NCBI GenBank assembly: GCA_038107835.1
Contig: JAYNHH010000009.1
Coordinates: 1 to 64,000 of the forward strand
Source of the DNA: MED-G116 sp038107835
GTDB taxonomy: Bacteria > Pseudomonadota > Alphaproteobacteria > Puniceispirillales > Puniceispirillaceae
Length of the DNA: 64,000 bases
Direction: 5' to 3'
Shown here: positions 1 to 9,500 of the stretch, piece after piece
How positions within the stretch are numbered: the stretch's first letter is position 1
How the letters are laid out: every line of letters begins with the position of its first letter
The notes under the pieces: model-generated
Database searches by the model: none
Told to the model about the DNA's origin: nothing
Seen by the model: only the letters and a program-made list of their open reading frames with translations
Made by a program: the position numbers and the translations under genes

Positions 1-101
1 TCAGCGAAATCCGGACTCTGGGCCGGCATGAGCTGAAATGGGCTTTCCGCCGCAGTGACAGCTAGCGTTTGCAGTCCTTATGGTAAAATGAACGATAAGT
101 T

Positions 102-130
102 TTGCCTCAATTTATTAATGCACAGATAAT
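102..130 (+). promoter_or_regulatory. candidate sigma70-type promoter of the chromate resistance pair
   Basis: A -35-like TTGCCT (102-107) and a -10-like GATAAT (125-130) are 17 bases apart, which is the preferred spacing. They lie about 85 bases before the ATG chosen for the rhodanese-ChrB gene. Bases 1-101 show no gene I can support. A 20-codon open frame ending at base 65 could be the tail of a gene that lies outside the window, but it is too short to identify. Confidence 0.4.
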
Positions 131-215
131 GAGGTGATGGGGTTGTGAACGCCTCGTGAGGCGGCAGCCGAAGGTTCGCGTCTTTCAATCAATAGACTTG
201 TTGAAGGGATGCGTT

Positions 216-1049
216 ATGCCGCCACTAAATGAAATATCCGTAAATCAACTTGCCCGACTTGTTGGAACGCCAGAAGCACCAATTATTTTTGACTTGCGAA
301 TTGCTGAAGACGTCGAAGAGATAACGTTTCTGGTTCCTGGTGCCACACAGTTTGCCCACACCGATTTCAACTCCATGCTCACTTATGCGAGGGTCGAGGA
401 GAGTCCGGCGGTAATTATCTGCCACAAGGGAAAAAAGCTCTCGCAGGGAATTGCCGCACTTCTTCGCAATGCCGGTATCGCCGCTGAATTTCTTGGCGGC
501 GGAATGGTTGCCTGGAACTCCGGAGGGTTCCCGGCAATCGCAAGGGACAAGATACCGCTGGACATCAGGCCAACCCTGTGGGTCACTCGACATCGCCCGA
601 AAATTGACCGTATCGCCTGTCCGTGGCTCATTCGGCGGTATGTGGACAGACATGCGAGGTTTCTTTATGTCAGCCCGCAAGAGGTGTTAGATGTAGCCGA
701 TAGGTTTAATGCGATACCCTATGATATCGAGGGCGTTTTCTGGAGCCATCGAGAAGAAAAATGCAGTTTTGATTTGATGATTGATGAATTCAATTTGCAT
801 TGTGATGCACTGGACACTATGGCGAAAATCATTCGTGGTGCTGACACCAACAAACATGATTTGGCGCCGGAATGCGCAGGGTTACTTGCCTATGCAATTG
901 GGGTTTCAAGGCAATTCCGCAATGATAACGCCCAGTTGGATGCCTCGATGGGCTTTTATGACGCTCTTTACCGTTGGGCTCGCGACGGGCGTGATGAAAC
1001 ACATGACTGGCCCGGGATTGGACATAAGAAAGAATTGAAAATCACATGA
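216..1049 (+). CDS. rhodanese-ChrB fusion, chromate resistance protein
   Basis: This 277-residue protein joins an N-terminal rhodanese-like sulfurtransferase domain (about residues 1-110) to a C-terminal ChrB/chromate-resistance domain (about 120-277). The rhodanese active loop reads CHKGKKLS, with the candidate catalytic Cys near residue 69. The C-terminal domain opens with WVTRHRPKIDRIACPWLIRR, typical of the family. An open frame extends upstream to a GTG at 156. The ATG at 216 is preferred because AAGGGA (204-209) sits six bases before it. The stop overlaps the chrA start by four bases, so the two are probably translationally coupled. ChrB-type proteins act in chromate sensing or detoxification; the job of the rhodanese half is not known from the sequence. 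Confidence 0.85.
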   Translation: MPPLNEISVNQLARLVGTPEAPIIFDLRIAEDVEEITFLVPGATQFAHTDFNSMLTYARVEESPAVIICHKGKKLSQGIAALLRNAGIAAEFLGGGMVAWNSGGFPAIARDKIPLDIRPTLWVTRHRPKIDRIACPWLIRRYVDRHARFLYVSPQEVLDVADRFNAIPYDIEGVFWSHREEKCSFDLMIDEFNLHCDALDTMAKIIRGADTNKHDLAPECAGLLAYAIGVSRQFRNDNAQLDASMGFYDALYRWARDGRDETHDWPGIGHKKELKIT

Positions 1050-2380
1050 CACAATCTACTCGAGCCATAGGGCCATCACGAGCAGGGGCTTTGGATGATC
1101 TCGCTGTCTGGTTGAAGATTGGCTTTCTGTCCTTTGGCGGACCAGCTGCGCAAATCGCGCTCATGCACCGTGAGATTGTCGAAAAACGCCACTGGCTGAG
1201 TGAACAGCAATATCTGAATGCGCTCAGTTTCTGCCTTTTGCTGCCTGGACCCGAAGCAATGCAGCTTGCCACCTATGCCGGATGGCGACGGGCCGGCCTT
1301 GCCGGTGGGTTGCTTGCCGGCCTCAGTTTCATTGGCCCGGGCGCGCTGATCATTCTGGCACTGGCGATGATTTACATATTCTTCGGGCAGAGCCTGTTTC
1401 TGGCGTCACTGTTTTCAGGAATCAAGGCAGCGGTGATTGTAATTGTCCTGCATTCGCTGCTGCGGATCGCGCGACGGACGATGACTGACATTGGCGACTG
1501 GTCCGTCGCGGCGCTTGCCTTTATCGGAATCTTCTTTCTGGACCTTCCCTTCCCATTGATTCTTCTGGCGGCGGCGATTTTTGGCTTTTTTGGCAAGGTC
1601 AGCAGTGAGAATGGCACAGCAGGTGAACAGGCGAACACCGTCCAGCCAAGCGCAACCAGAACCCTGATGACGGTAATGGTTGGTCTGGCCATCTGGCTTC
1701 TGCCGCTGCTGGGAATGGCGCTGCTTGCCGGACAGACAGTTCTGCCAGAGCTCGCGCAATTCTTTGCCAAGCTGGCAGTTGTCACCTTTGGCGGCGCCTA
1801 TGCCGTGCTGGCCTATATGGGACAGGAGGTTGTGACCCATCATCACTGGTTGAGCACCCCTGAGATGATGGATGGTCTCGGCCTTGCCGAAACCACGCCT
1901 GGCCCGCTGATTCTGGTGACAGAGTTTGTCGGTTTCATTGCCGCCTATCGAGATGCGCTCGTCACATCTGGCGGCACTGTCATCAGCACATCGCCAGTGA
2001 TTTTCGGCTGTGTCGGCGCGCTGGTGACGCTCTGGGCCACCTTTGCCCCCTGTTTCCTGTGGATTTTCATTGCCGGCCCCTATGTCGAATGGATTGTTGC
2101 AAGGCCAAGACTGAACAATGCACTCGGCGGCATCACCGCGGCAATTGTCGGGGTGATTGCCAATCTGTCGGTCTGGTTTGCCCTGCATGTATTTTTTGCC
2201 AAGGTCGAGCTGGTGGAAAAAGGCATGTTCCAGATCCTGATTCCCGATCCCGCCAGCGTCGAGTGGGGTGTCCTTCCCATCGCTTTTGTCTGTGGTCTTC
2301 TGCTCTTCTGGCGGCAATGGGACAGTTGGAAGATCATTGCCGTCGCCGCGGCGCTGGGGCTTGGCCTCAGCAACTTCTGA
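1046..2380 (+). CDS. chrA: chromate efflux transporter ChrA
   Basis: A 444-residue inner-membrane protein of the CHR family, which exports chromate and also affects sulfate-analogue homeostasis. It is the long form with two homologous halves. The N-terminal half carries FLSFGGPAAQIALMHREIV and LLLPGPEAMQLATYAGW. The C-terminal half repeats the pattern as VTFGGAYAVLAYMGQEVV and LAETTPGPLILVTEFVGF. About ten hydrophobic segments are visible, with a polar linker in the middle near residues 190-205. The ATG overlaps the preceding ChrB-domain gene by four bases (ATGA), which supports a two-gene operon and a shared role in oxyanion resistance. Confidence 0.93.
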   Translation: MTQSTRAIGPSRAGALDDLAVWLKIGFLSFGGPAAQIALMHREIVEKRHWLSEQQYLNALSFCLLLPGPEAMQLATYAGWRRAGLAGGLLAGLSFIGPGALIILALAMIYIFFGQSLFLASLFSGIKAAVIVIVLHSLLRIARRTMTDIGDWSVAALAFIGIFFLDLPFPLILLAAAIFGFFGKVSSENGTAGEQANTVQPSATRTLMTVMVGLAIWLLPLLGMALLAGQTVLPELAQFFAKLAVVTFGGAYAVLAYMGQEVVTHHHWLSTPEMMDGLGLAETTPGPLILVTEFVGFIAAYRDALVTSGGTVISTSPVIFGCVGALVTLWATFAPCFLWIFIAGPYVEWIVARPRLNNALGGITAAIVGVIANLSVWFALHVFFAKVELVEKGMFQILIPDPASVEWGVLPIAFVCGLLLFWRQWDSWKIIAVAAALGLGLSNF

Positions 2381-2494
2381 TCCACAGAAAAAAACGACGA
2401 TAGCAATTTGCCTTTATGGCCGCGCTTTGCCATAACAGCGCCAACCAATCGACAGCAAACCCAACCAGCCATTGATATGAGCAGGAACCCCGTC

Positions 2495-4051
2495 ATGACC
2501 ATTCGCCGCGCGCTATTATCCGTGTCCGACAAAACCGGGCTGGAGGATTTCGCCCGCTGCCTTGAGGCAGCCGGTGTCGAAATTCTCTCGACAGGAGGAA
2601 CCGCCCGCCTGCTGCGCGAGGCGGACATACTCGTCACCGATGTGGCGTCTGTCACCGGGTTCCCCGAAATCATGGATGGACGGGTAAAAACGCTGCATCC
2701 AAAAATCCATGGTGGCTTGCTGGCAAAGCGCGACAATGAAGATCATCTGGCCGCGATGAAGACCGAGGCCATCGAGGGCATTGATCTGCTGGTGGTCAAT
2801 CTCTATCCGTTCGAGGCCACCCTTGCGGCAACGCAGGACCGAGGGACACTGATTGAGAACATTGATATCGGCGGACCTGTCATGCTGCGCGCCGCAGCCA
2901 AAAACCATGAGTTTGTGACGGTTGCCTGTGATCCCGCCGACTACCCAGAGATTGCTGCCGAAATTACTGCAACAGGCAAAACCAGCCTCACCACCCGCCA
3001 GATGCTCGCCGCCAAGACCTTTGCCAGAACGGCTGCCTATGATACCGCCATCGCCAGCTGGATGGCCGCTGAAAAACTGCCTGAAAAGGTGAGTTTTGCC
3101 GGTACACGCGCGCTGGCGCTGCGCTATGGCGAGAATCCACATCAGGAAGCCGCGCTTTACAGGGGTGCAAATGTACGCGCCGGTGTCGGCAATGCCACAC
3201 AGGTTCAGGGCAAGCCATTGTCCTATAACAATATCAATGACACGGATGCCGCGTTTGAGCTTGTTGCCGAATTTGAAGCGCCGACCATAGCCATTATCAA
3301 ACATGCCAATCCCTGCGGCGTTGCGTCGGCCACCAGCCTCAGTGAGGCCTGGCAGGCAGCATTGGCAGCCGATCCGGTGAGTGCGTTTGGCGGGATCGTC
3401 GCCATGAACAGATCGCTTGACGAGCAGACAGCTGAGGCGGTGACGGATATTTTCACCGAGGTGGTGATCGCCCCGGACGCGAGCGATGCCGCAAAGGCAA
3501 TAATGGCAGCCAAGCCGAATTTGCGGTTGCTGCTGACAGGCAGCCTGCCCGATCCACGCGACAGTTTTACCAAGATCAAATCCATCGCCGGGGGCTTCTT
3601 GATGCAGTCGCGTGATGGCGGCATGATCGGGCCAGATGATCTGAGGGTGGTGACGGAACGGACGCCGACCGCCGCCGAGATCACCGACATGATGTTTGCC
3701 TGGAAGGTCGCCAAACACGTCAAGTCGAATGCCATTGTCTTCGTCAAGGATGGCAGCACGGCAGGTGTTGGGGCCGGCCAGATGAGCCGCGTCGATTCAG
3801 CCCGCATCGCCGCGCAGAAAGCCCGTGATATGGCGGCGCATCATGGTTGGCCAGTCAGCCGCACTATCGGCTCAGTTGTCGCCTCGGATGCGTTTTTTCC
3901 CTTTGCCGACGGCTTGGAAGTGCTGATCGAGGCTGGTGCCAGCGCTGTGGTACAGCCCGGTGGCTCAAAGCGTGATGATGAGGTCATCGCCGCCGCAAAC
4001 GAAGCTGGAATCGCCATGGCCTTCACCGGAATGCGCCATTTCAACCATTGA
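2495..4051 (+). CDS. purH: bifunctional AICAR transformylase / IMP cyclohydrolase PurH
   Basis: It catalyses the last two steps of de novo IMP synthesis: formylation of AICAR from 10-formyl-THF, then ring closure. The N-terminal MGS-like cyclohydrolase domain starts at IRRALLSVSDKTGL and contains GRVKTLHPKIHGG. The C-terminal transformylase domain holds KHANPCGVA and SAFGGIVAMN. The frame is open back to a TTG at 2408, but the family N-terminus and an AGGA 8-11 bases upstream favour the ATG at 2495, giving 518 residues, normal for PurH. An ATG at 2477 is the alternative. It converges with mutY. Confidence 0.95.
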   Translation: MTIRRALLSVSDKTGLEDFARCLEAAGVEILSTGGTARLLREADILVTDVASVTGFPEIMDGRVKTLHPKIHGGLLAKRDNEDHLAAMKTEAIEGIDLLVVNLYPFEATLAATQDRGTLIENIDIGGPVMLRAAAKNHEFVTVACDPADYPEIAAEITATGKTSLTTRQMLAAKTFARTAAYDTAIASWMAAEKLPEKVSFAGTRALALRYGENPHQEAALYRGANVRAGVGNATQVQGKPLSYNNINDTDAAFELVAEFEAPTIAIIKHANPCGVASATSLSEAWQAALAADPVSAFGGIVAMNRSLDEQTAEAVTDIFTEVVIAPDASDAAKAIMAAKPNLRLLLTGSLPDPRDSFTKIKSIAGGFLMQSRDGGMIGPDDLRVVTERTPTAAEITDMMFAWKVAKHVKSNAIVFVKDGSTAGVGAGQMSRVDSARIAAQKARDMAAHHGWPVSRTIGSVVASDAFFPFADGLEVLIEAGASAVVQPGGSKRDDEVIAAANEAGIAMAFTGMRHFNH

Positions 4052-4076
4052 TGTCGGTCGACCATTGATTTCGGTC
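4044..4076. repeat. two-copy tandem repeat at the purH/mutY junction
   Basis: ACCATTGATKTCGGTC occurs at 4044-4059 and 4061-4076, identical at 15 of 16 positions with a 17-base period. The first copy contains the purH stop codon and the second runs into the mutY stop codon. A local duplication is the simplest reading. Confidence 0.7.
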
Positions 4077-5169
4077 AATCGCTGATTCCGGCCCGTTCCG
4101 GCCCGGCGGTGGCCTTATGTGCCGCTTTCCAGACCTTGCGCATCAGGCTTGGCAGATCTGCTGGCCTTACCAGCTTCCAGTCGCCAGCGACGGCTGGTCC
4201 CGCCACATCTGCTGGCGCGGTGATGTCTGCCACTGCCACCTCCATCTCCACGGCAAAATGCGTGAAGACATGCTGGACTCTATGATCCAGGCGCCGCCAT
4301 GCAGCTGGAAATGGAGCGGCATCAAGTGCGGCGTCACTGTCAAAATCCTCACCCCGCGTTGCCCAGCCAGTTGATGGAAAGGCAAGCATCCCGCCCAGCA
4401 TGCCGCTATCCTGCATGCGAACCAGAAAGGCCTCGCCAGATCGCGCGCGCGCCACAAAGGCAATGCCCCGGCGCGTTTCCCTGACATTTTTCGCCGGTTT
4501 GACGGGAAAAGCCTCGACCGTTCCAGCGGCAAAGGCCGTGCAATGGCTGGCAAATGGACAGGGCTGACAGTTTGCACCTTTCGGTGTGCAGACAGCATTC
4601 GCAAAATCCATCAGCGCCTGCGGGAAATCAGACGGCCGCTCATCCGGCATAATGGCGGCATAATGGCGGCCAATTTCGGCTTTAGCCGCTGGCAAGGGCG
4701 TGGAAATACCGAAGAACCGTGCCATCACCCGCTCAATATTGCCGTCAACGACAACACTGCGCTGGCCAAAGGCAATGGCACCGATGGCGCCAGCTGTATA
4801 GGGGCCAACACCCGGAAGCGCGCGCAAATCATCACCCGTCTGCGGAAACTGGCCACCACATTCCCCGGCAACGAATTTGGCCGCTTTATGCAGATTGCGG
4901 GCGCGGGCGTAATACCCCAACCCCGCCCAGGCAGCAAGAACATCATCCAGCGGAGCGTCAGCCAGATCCTCGATGCGTGGCCAGCGGCGAATGAAGTCGA
5001 GAAAATAGGGAATGACCGTGGTCACCACCGTCTGCTGCAGCATGATCTCGGACAGCCAGACGTGATAGGCTGGTGCCAACTCCGGCCAGCGCCGCCGCCA
5101 TGGCAGGTCACGCCCATGCCGGTCATACCAGGAAAACAGAGCCGCAGATGCAAAAACGGGTTTGGTCAT
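4075..5169 (-). CDS. mutY: A/G-specific adenine DNA glycosylase MutY
   Basis: A 364-residue base-excision repair enzyme that removes adenine mispaired with 8-oxoguanine. The N-terminal HhH-GPD domain includes EIMLQQT with the catalytic Glu, the helix-hairpin-helix LPGVGPYTAGAI, and VDGNIERVMARF with the catalytic Asp. An iron-sulfur cluster loop follows with spacing C-x6-C-x2-C-x5-C (CTPKGANC, then QPC, then PFASHC). The C-terminal part, from about residue 230, is the NUDIX-like domain that recognises 8-oxoG. It starts at an ATG and its end converges on purH. Confidence 0.95.
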   Translation of the reverse strand: MTKPVFASAALFSWYDRHGRDLPWRRRWPELAPAYHVWLSEIMLQQTVVTTVIPYFLDFIRRWPRIEDLADAPLDDVLAAWAGLGYYARARNLHKAAKFVAGECGGQFPQTGDDLRALPGVGPYTAGAIGAIAFGQRSVVVDGNIERVMARFFGISTPLPAAKAEIGRHYAAIMPDERPSDFPQALMDFANAVCTPKGANCQPCPFASHCTAFAAGTVEAFPVKPAKNVRETRRGIAFVARARSGEAFLVRMQDSGMLGGMLAFPSTGWATRGEDFDSDAALDAAPFPAAWRRLDHRVQHVFTHFAVEMEVAVADITAPADVAGPAVAGDWKLVRPADLPSLMRKVWKAAHKATAGPERAGISD

Positions 5170-5301
5170 CGCCCGACAGTCTCATAAGCACCCTTTCAAA
5201 TCAACCTGATGGCAGGCCGATAACGGGCATCGCCAGCCCGGTGGATTTCATGTTATGCTGAGGTCGGTGCTACAGCCACATATCAACCGAAACACTGGAT
5301 C

Positions 5302-5850
5302 ATGGCCGACGACCCAACCCGTAAAAAACATATGACCCGCCTGTCAAAGCTCGTTGATCCGATGATCGAGCCAAGTGCGCGGGCGCGGGGCTTTGTTTTC
5401 TCGCGGCTGATTTCGCAATGGCAGCAAATCGCCGGTGACATGGCCAGCTGGTGCCAACCGGTTGAGCTGAAATTCAACAAGAGCGAGACAAGCAACGGCA
5501 CCTTGAAGCTGGCCATCGCCAGTGGGCGCGGCCCTGAGGCAAACCAGCAGGCCGAGAATATCATCAGCCGCGTCAATGCCGCCTTTGGTTACGCCGCAGT
5601 CAGCAGATTGTCCTTTGTTCAGACGTTCCAGGCAAAACCCCTGCAGCCAGAACCGCCAGAGGTCGAACTGCCCGATGCGCAGACACGACACAATCAGTCC
5701 ATCTGGGCACTTGATGAAAAACTGCAACAGGTAAAATCACCTGCATTGCGCGCCGCACTTCGCCGTCTCGGCACGCCGCGGGACAACCGGGCCGGTCCAG
5801 CCGGGACCCGGGCGAATGACGCAATGGCTCCAAAAAAACCATGTGGATGA
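5302..5850 (+). CDS. DUF721 / DciA-like protein
   Basis: A 182-residue protein whose N-terminal half matches the DUF721/DciA pattern: a helical start, then FSRLISQWQQIAGDMASW followed by a strand-rich segment with GTLKLAIASG. DciA proteins help load the replicative helicase in bacteria without DnaC. The C-terminal 70 residues are polar and proline-rich and look disordered. It precedes the DsbA-like gene and smc on the same strand; alphaproteobacterial DUF721 genes often sit beside mutY and a thioredoxin gene. The start at 5302 lacks a clear ribosome site, and an internal ATG eleven codons in is possible. The helicase-loader role is inferred from the family. Confidence 0.75.
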   Translation: MADDPTRKKHMTRLSKLVDPMIEPSARARGFVFSRLISQWQQIAGDMASWCQPVELKFNKSETSNGTLKLAIASGRGPEANQQAENIISRVNAAFGYAAVSRLSFVQTFQAKPLQPEPPEVELPDAQTRHNQSIWALDEKLQQVKSPALRAALRRLGTPRDNRAGPAGTRANDAMAPKKPCG

Positions 5851-5886
5851 CAGATTCACGCATTGCCCCGAAAACTGGCTTCGATT

Positions 5887-6543
5887 ATGGTTGCCGCCAT
5901 GACACATTACGACCCCATTTCCACCTCTGCATCGCGTCGGCACTTCATCACAGGCATGACAACGGCAACGCTCGCTGCGGGGTTTTCTCAGATTGCCCTT
6001 GGCACCAGCCTCAGCATTGAGGACGCGGCCGCACCGCGCAGGCTTGGCAGGAGCGACGCACCCGTGCAGGTGGCCGAATATTACTCGATGACCTGTGGTC
6101 ATTGCGCAGCTTTCCACAACAACATCTTTCCCACCGTCAAATCAAAATTGATCGACACCGGTATTGTACGGTTTGAGATGCGGCCCTTCCCCCTGGATGG
6201 GCTGGCGCTGCGGGCGCATGCGCTGGTTCGCAGCGTTCCCCAGAAGAAATTCTTCCCCCTTGTGAAGGTTCTGCTGGCCCAGCATCCGGTCTGGGTGCGT
6301 GCCGAGGATCCGCTTGCCGCATTGATGAAAATAGCCCGGCTTGCCGGTGTAAGCGCTGAAGAATTCAACGCAATCATGCGGAACCGTGACCTGCTCGAAG
6401 CCATCGTTGCCCTGCGGCAGGAAGGTGTCGATGATTGGCAGATCGCCTCGACGCCGAGCTTTGTCGTCAATGATGATGAAGTGCTGTCGGGCAACATGTC
6501 CTATGAAGATTTTGCCGAGAGGCTGAGCGCCTTTGGCGCCTGA
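5887..6543 (+). CDS. DsbA-like thioredoxin-fold protein with Tat-type signal
   Basis: A periplasmic thiol-disulfide protein of the DsbA/BdbD-like thioredoxin_4 class. The N-terminus has a twin-arginine-like motif SRRHFI followed by a hydrophobic stretch, which suggests Tat export. The active site is CGHC in YYSMTCGHCAAFH, and the cis-Pro loop is probably STPSFVV. The frame extends to a TTG at 5863; the ATGs at 5887 and 5899 are both better starts and neither has a clear ribosome site. It lies between the DciA-like gene and smc. It may work with the DsbB homologue encoded at 59.3-59.8 kb. Confidence 0.85.
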   Translation: MVAAMTHYDPISTSASRRHFITGMTTATLAAGFSQIALGTSLSIEDAAAPRRLGRSDAPVQVAEYYSMTCGHCAAFHNNIFPTVKSKLIDTGIVRFEMRPFPLDGLALRAHALVRSVPQKKFFPLVKVLLAQHPVWVRAEDPLAALMKIARLAGVSAEEFNAIMRNRDLLEAIVALRQEGVDDWQIASTPSFVVNDDEVLSGNMSYEDFAERLSAFGA

Positions 6544-6591
6544 GAGTCCCCTCTTGACGACGTTTTATTCCATCCGCCGGGGGCATGATCT

Positions 6592-9500
6592 TTGATTTTT
6601 CGAAGCCTGAAAATGGCCGGCTTCAAATCCTTTGCCGAAGTGGCAGAGGTTGAGATCGAATCGGGAATGACCGGCATTGTCGGCCCGAATGGCTGCGGCA
6701 AATCAAATGTCGTTGAGGGGCTGCGCTGGGTCATGGGTGAGAGCAACGCACGCCAGATGCGCGGCGGCGAGATGGATGACCTGATCTTTTCCGGAACCGA
6801 TCAGCGGCCAGCGCGTAACCTCGCCGAAATCACGCTGAACCTGGACAACTCCAGACGTGTCGCGCCGGCTGAATTCAACAATGATGATGATATTGAGATC
6901 ACCCGGAAGATCGAGCGTGGCAAAGGCAGCAGCTATTTCGTCAATGCCAAACCCGCCAGAGCCAAGGATGTGCAACTGCTGTTCGCCGATTCGGCGACTG
7001 GCGCAAGGTCATCAGGCATGGTCAGCCAGGGTCGTATTGGCGCGATCGTTGGTGCCAAGCCCAACGACAGACGCGCCCTGCTTGAGGAGGCGGCGAATAT
7101 CACCGGCCTGCATTCGCGCCGGCACGAGGCAGAATTGCGGCTACGCGGTGCAGAAACGAATCTGGAGCGCCTTGATGACGTGATTGCCGGCCTAACCGAA
7201 CAGCGAGACTCGCTTCGCAAACAGGCGCGTCAGGCCAGCCGTTACCGTTCGGTCGCAGACCGTATTCGCAAGGCCGAGGCTCAGCTTCTGCTGGCAAAAT
7301 GGACAGCCAGCGAGGCAAGTCTTGGCGAATCCGAGGCTGATCTGCACAGCATCCGGCTCAGCGTTGCCGAAAAAACCGAGGCAGCGGCGAAAAGCGCGGC
7401 AGGCAGGGCCGAAATCGCCGCCACCCTGCCGCCGCTGCGTGAGGCCGAAGTTGCCAAAGCGGCCGAATATCAGCGCCTGTCAATTGGCCGGGACGAGCTT
7501 GACCGCGAGGAAGAGCGAATCCGGGATGCCCTTGAAAGGCTGCAAACACAACAGGAGCAGATCGGCCGTGACATGGCGCGCGAGACCGATCTACGCGATG
7601 ACGCGACAGCCGCCAACAGCAGACTTGGCGAGGAGATCATCGAACTGCAAAAACAGATTGATGAAGCAACACCACAGCGTGAAGCTGCCAATCTGGAGCT
7701 GGAAGTTGCCCGTGAAAGCGCCCGTCTCGCCGATGCCGCCCTTGCCGAGGCCAGTGCCAAGCTGCGCGCTGCGGCAACAACAAGAGCTGCACTGGCCAAT
7801 CGTATTGCCGATCTGAGCAATCGGAAAAATGCCGCCGAAAGCGCACTTGCCGCGCTTGATATTGACAAGATGGCCGAACAGGCGAAGACCGCGCAGGAAG
7901 CGTTGGTAACTGCGGAAACCACCCATGAGGGCAGGCGCGCCGCGCTGGAGACGGCCGAACATTCCCTTGCTGACGCACAGGCAGGCACTGAGAGTGCGAT
8001 CAACGCCCAGCGCGATGCCGAGGCCCAATTGACCCGCCTGCAGGCCGAAATTGATGCCTTGCAGTTCCTCCTTGCTGATACCGGAAACCCGGATGAGGTA
8101 CCGGTTGCCGATCTGCTCAGCGTGAGGGACGGCATGGAGGATGCACTCGCCGCCTATCTTGCCAACGAGTTGAGCGCCCCAATCGACGCCGGCGATCACA
8201 GCTATTGGCGCAGCGTTGGCTCCAAACCGGATCTCAGCCCACCAGATGGCAGTCTGCCGCTGGCGGATTTCATTGAAGGCGCCTCCGGATTGGCAGCGAC
8301 TTTGGCAGGCGTTGGTGTGGTAGATGATGCGGCAATGGCGGAGTCGCTGCAGGCGGACATGCGTCCGGGCCAGGCATTGACCACACGCAATGGTGGGCTG
8401 TGGCGCTGGGATGGGTTCGTTCGCAGGGCAAGCGGCAATGATAAAAGCGCTGAACGGCTTCGCCAGCGGCAAAGGCTCGACGTTCTGCAGGAAAAGGCCG
8501 TTCAGGCGGCAAATGAAGGCGCCGCACGGCAGCAGGCCAAAACTGATGCCGAGGAAAATCTGGCAAACTGCCGTGACGATATGGCGAGAACACGTGCCGA
8601 AGCCAGTGCGGCAGAAAATGACTTTGCCGCCGCCCGCCGCACCGCCGAGTCCGAATCCCTGAAACTGCAATCCGCGCAGGACCGGGCCAGCGATCTGCAG
8701 ACCGCAAAGGATACAGTGTCTGCGGAATTGCTGTCCTGCGAGGCAGAGGCCACCGCAATGGGTGATGATGCCGCGCTGACAGAGGCAGAAACAGATGCCC
8801 GCACCACTGCCGAAGCTGCGCGCGAAAGCCTGAGCGGGGTAATGCAGACCGTTTCACGCCTGAATGAACTGATCCGCGGCACCACGCAGCGTATGGCTGA
8901 ATGCGAGCGCGAACGCAAAGCATGGCAGGACAGGCTGGGTGGTGCGGCGACGCGCGTGACCGAAATGCAGAACCGGCTTGCCGATGGCGAGCGCGAACAG
9001 GAGCGTCTGCAGGCCCTGCCCGCCGATCTGGAGCGCCAGCGGCATGAGATGGCTGACCGGCTGGAAGTTGCTGCCGACAACCGGCAGCAGGCCGGCGACG
9101 CCCTGCAGCAGGCCGAAACCGCCCTCGCCAAAGCAGAAACAGAGCAACGTGAAAATGATACGGCGCTGGCAAATGAGCGTGAGACATTGATCCGGACCGA
9201 AGGCCAGTTGGAACGGGTCCGTGAAACCATGGGCGCGCTTCGCGAAAACATTGCTGAAAAGCTCGGCTGCGAACCGCAGGATGTGGCAACAATTGCCGAG
9301 GTGAATGATCCCGAATCGCTTCCGGATGTGCAGACACTTGATGACAGGGTCCAGCGGCTGATTCGTGAACGAGACAACATTGGACCGGTCAATCTGCGCG
9401 CCGAGGCGGAAATGGAAGAGGTGGCAACACGGATTGCCAGCATGGAGGAGGAGCGGGATGACCTGCTTGCCGCCATTGCCAAGCTGAGAAGTGCCATCAG

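Noticed and set aside
2408..2494. N-terminal extension of purH from a TTG
   Set aside because: The added 29 residues do not resemble the family, and the ATG at 2495 has a better ribosome site.
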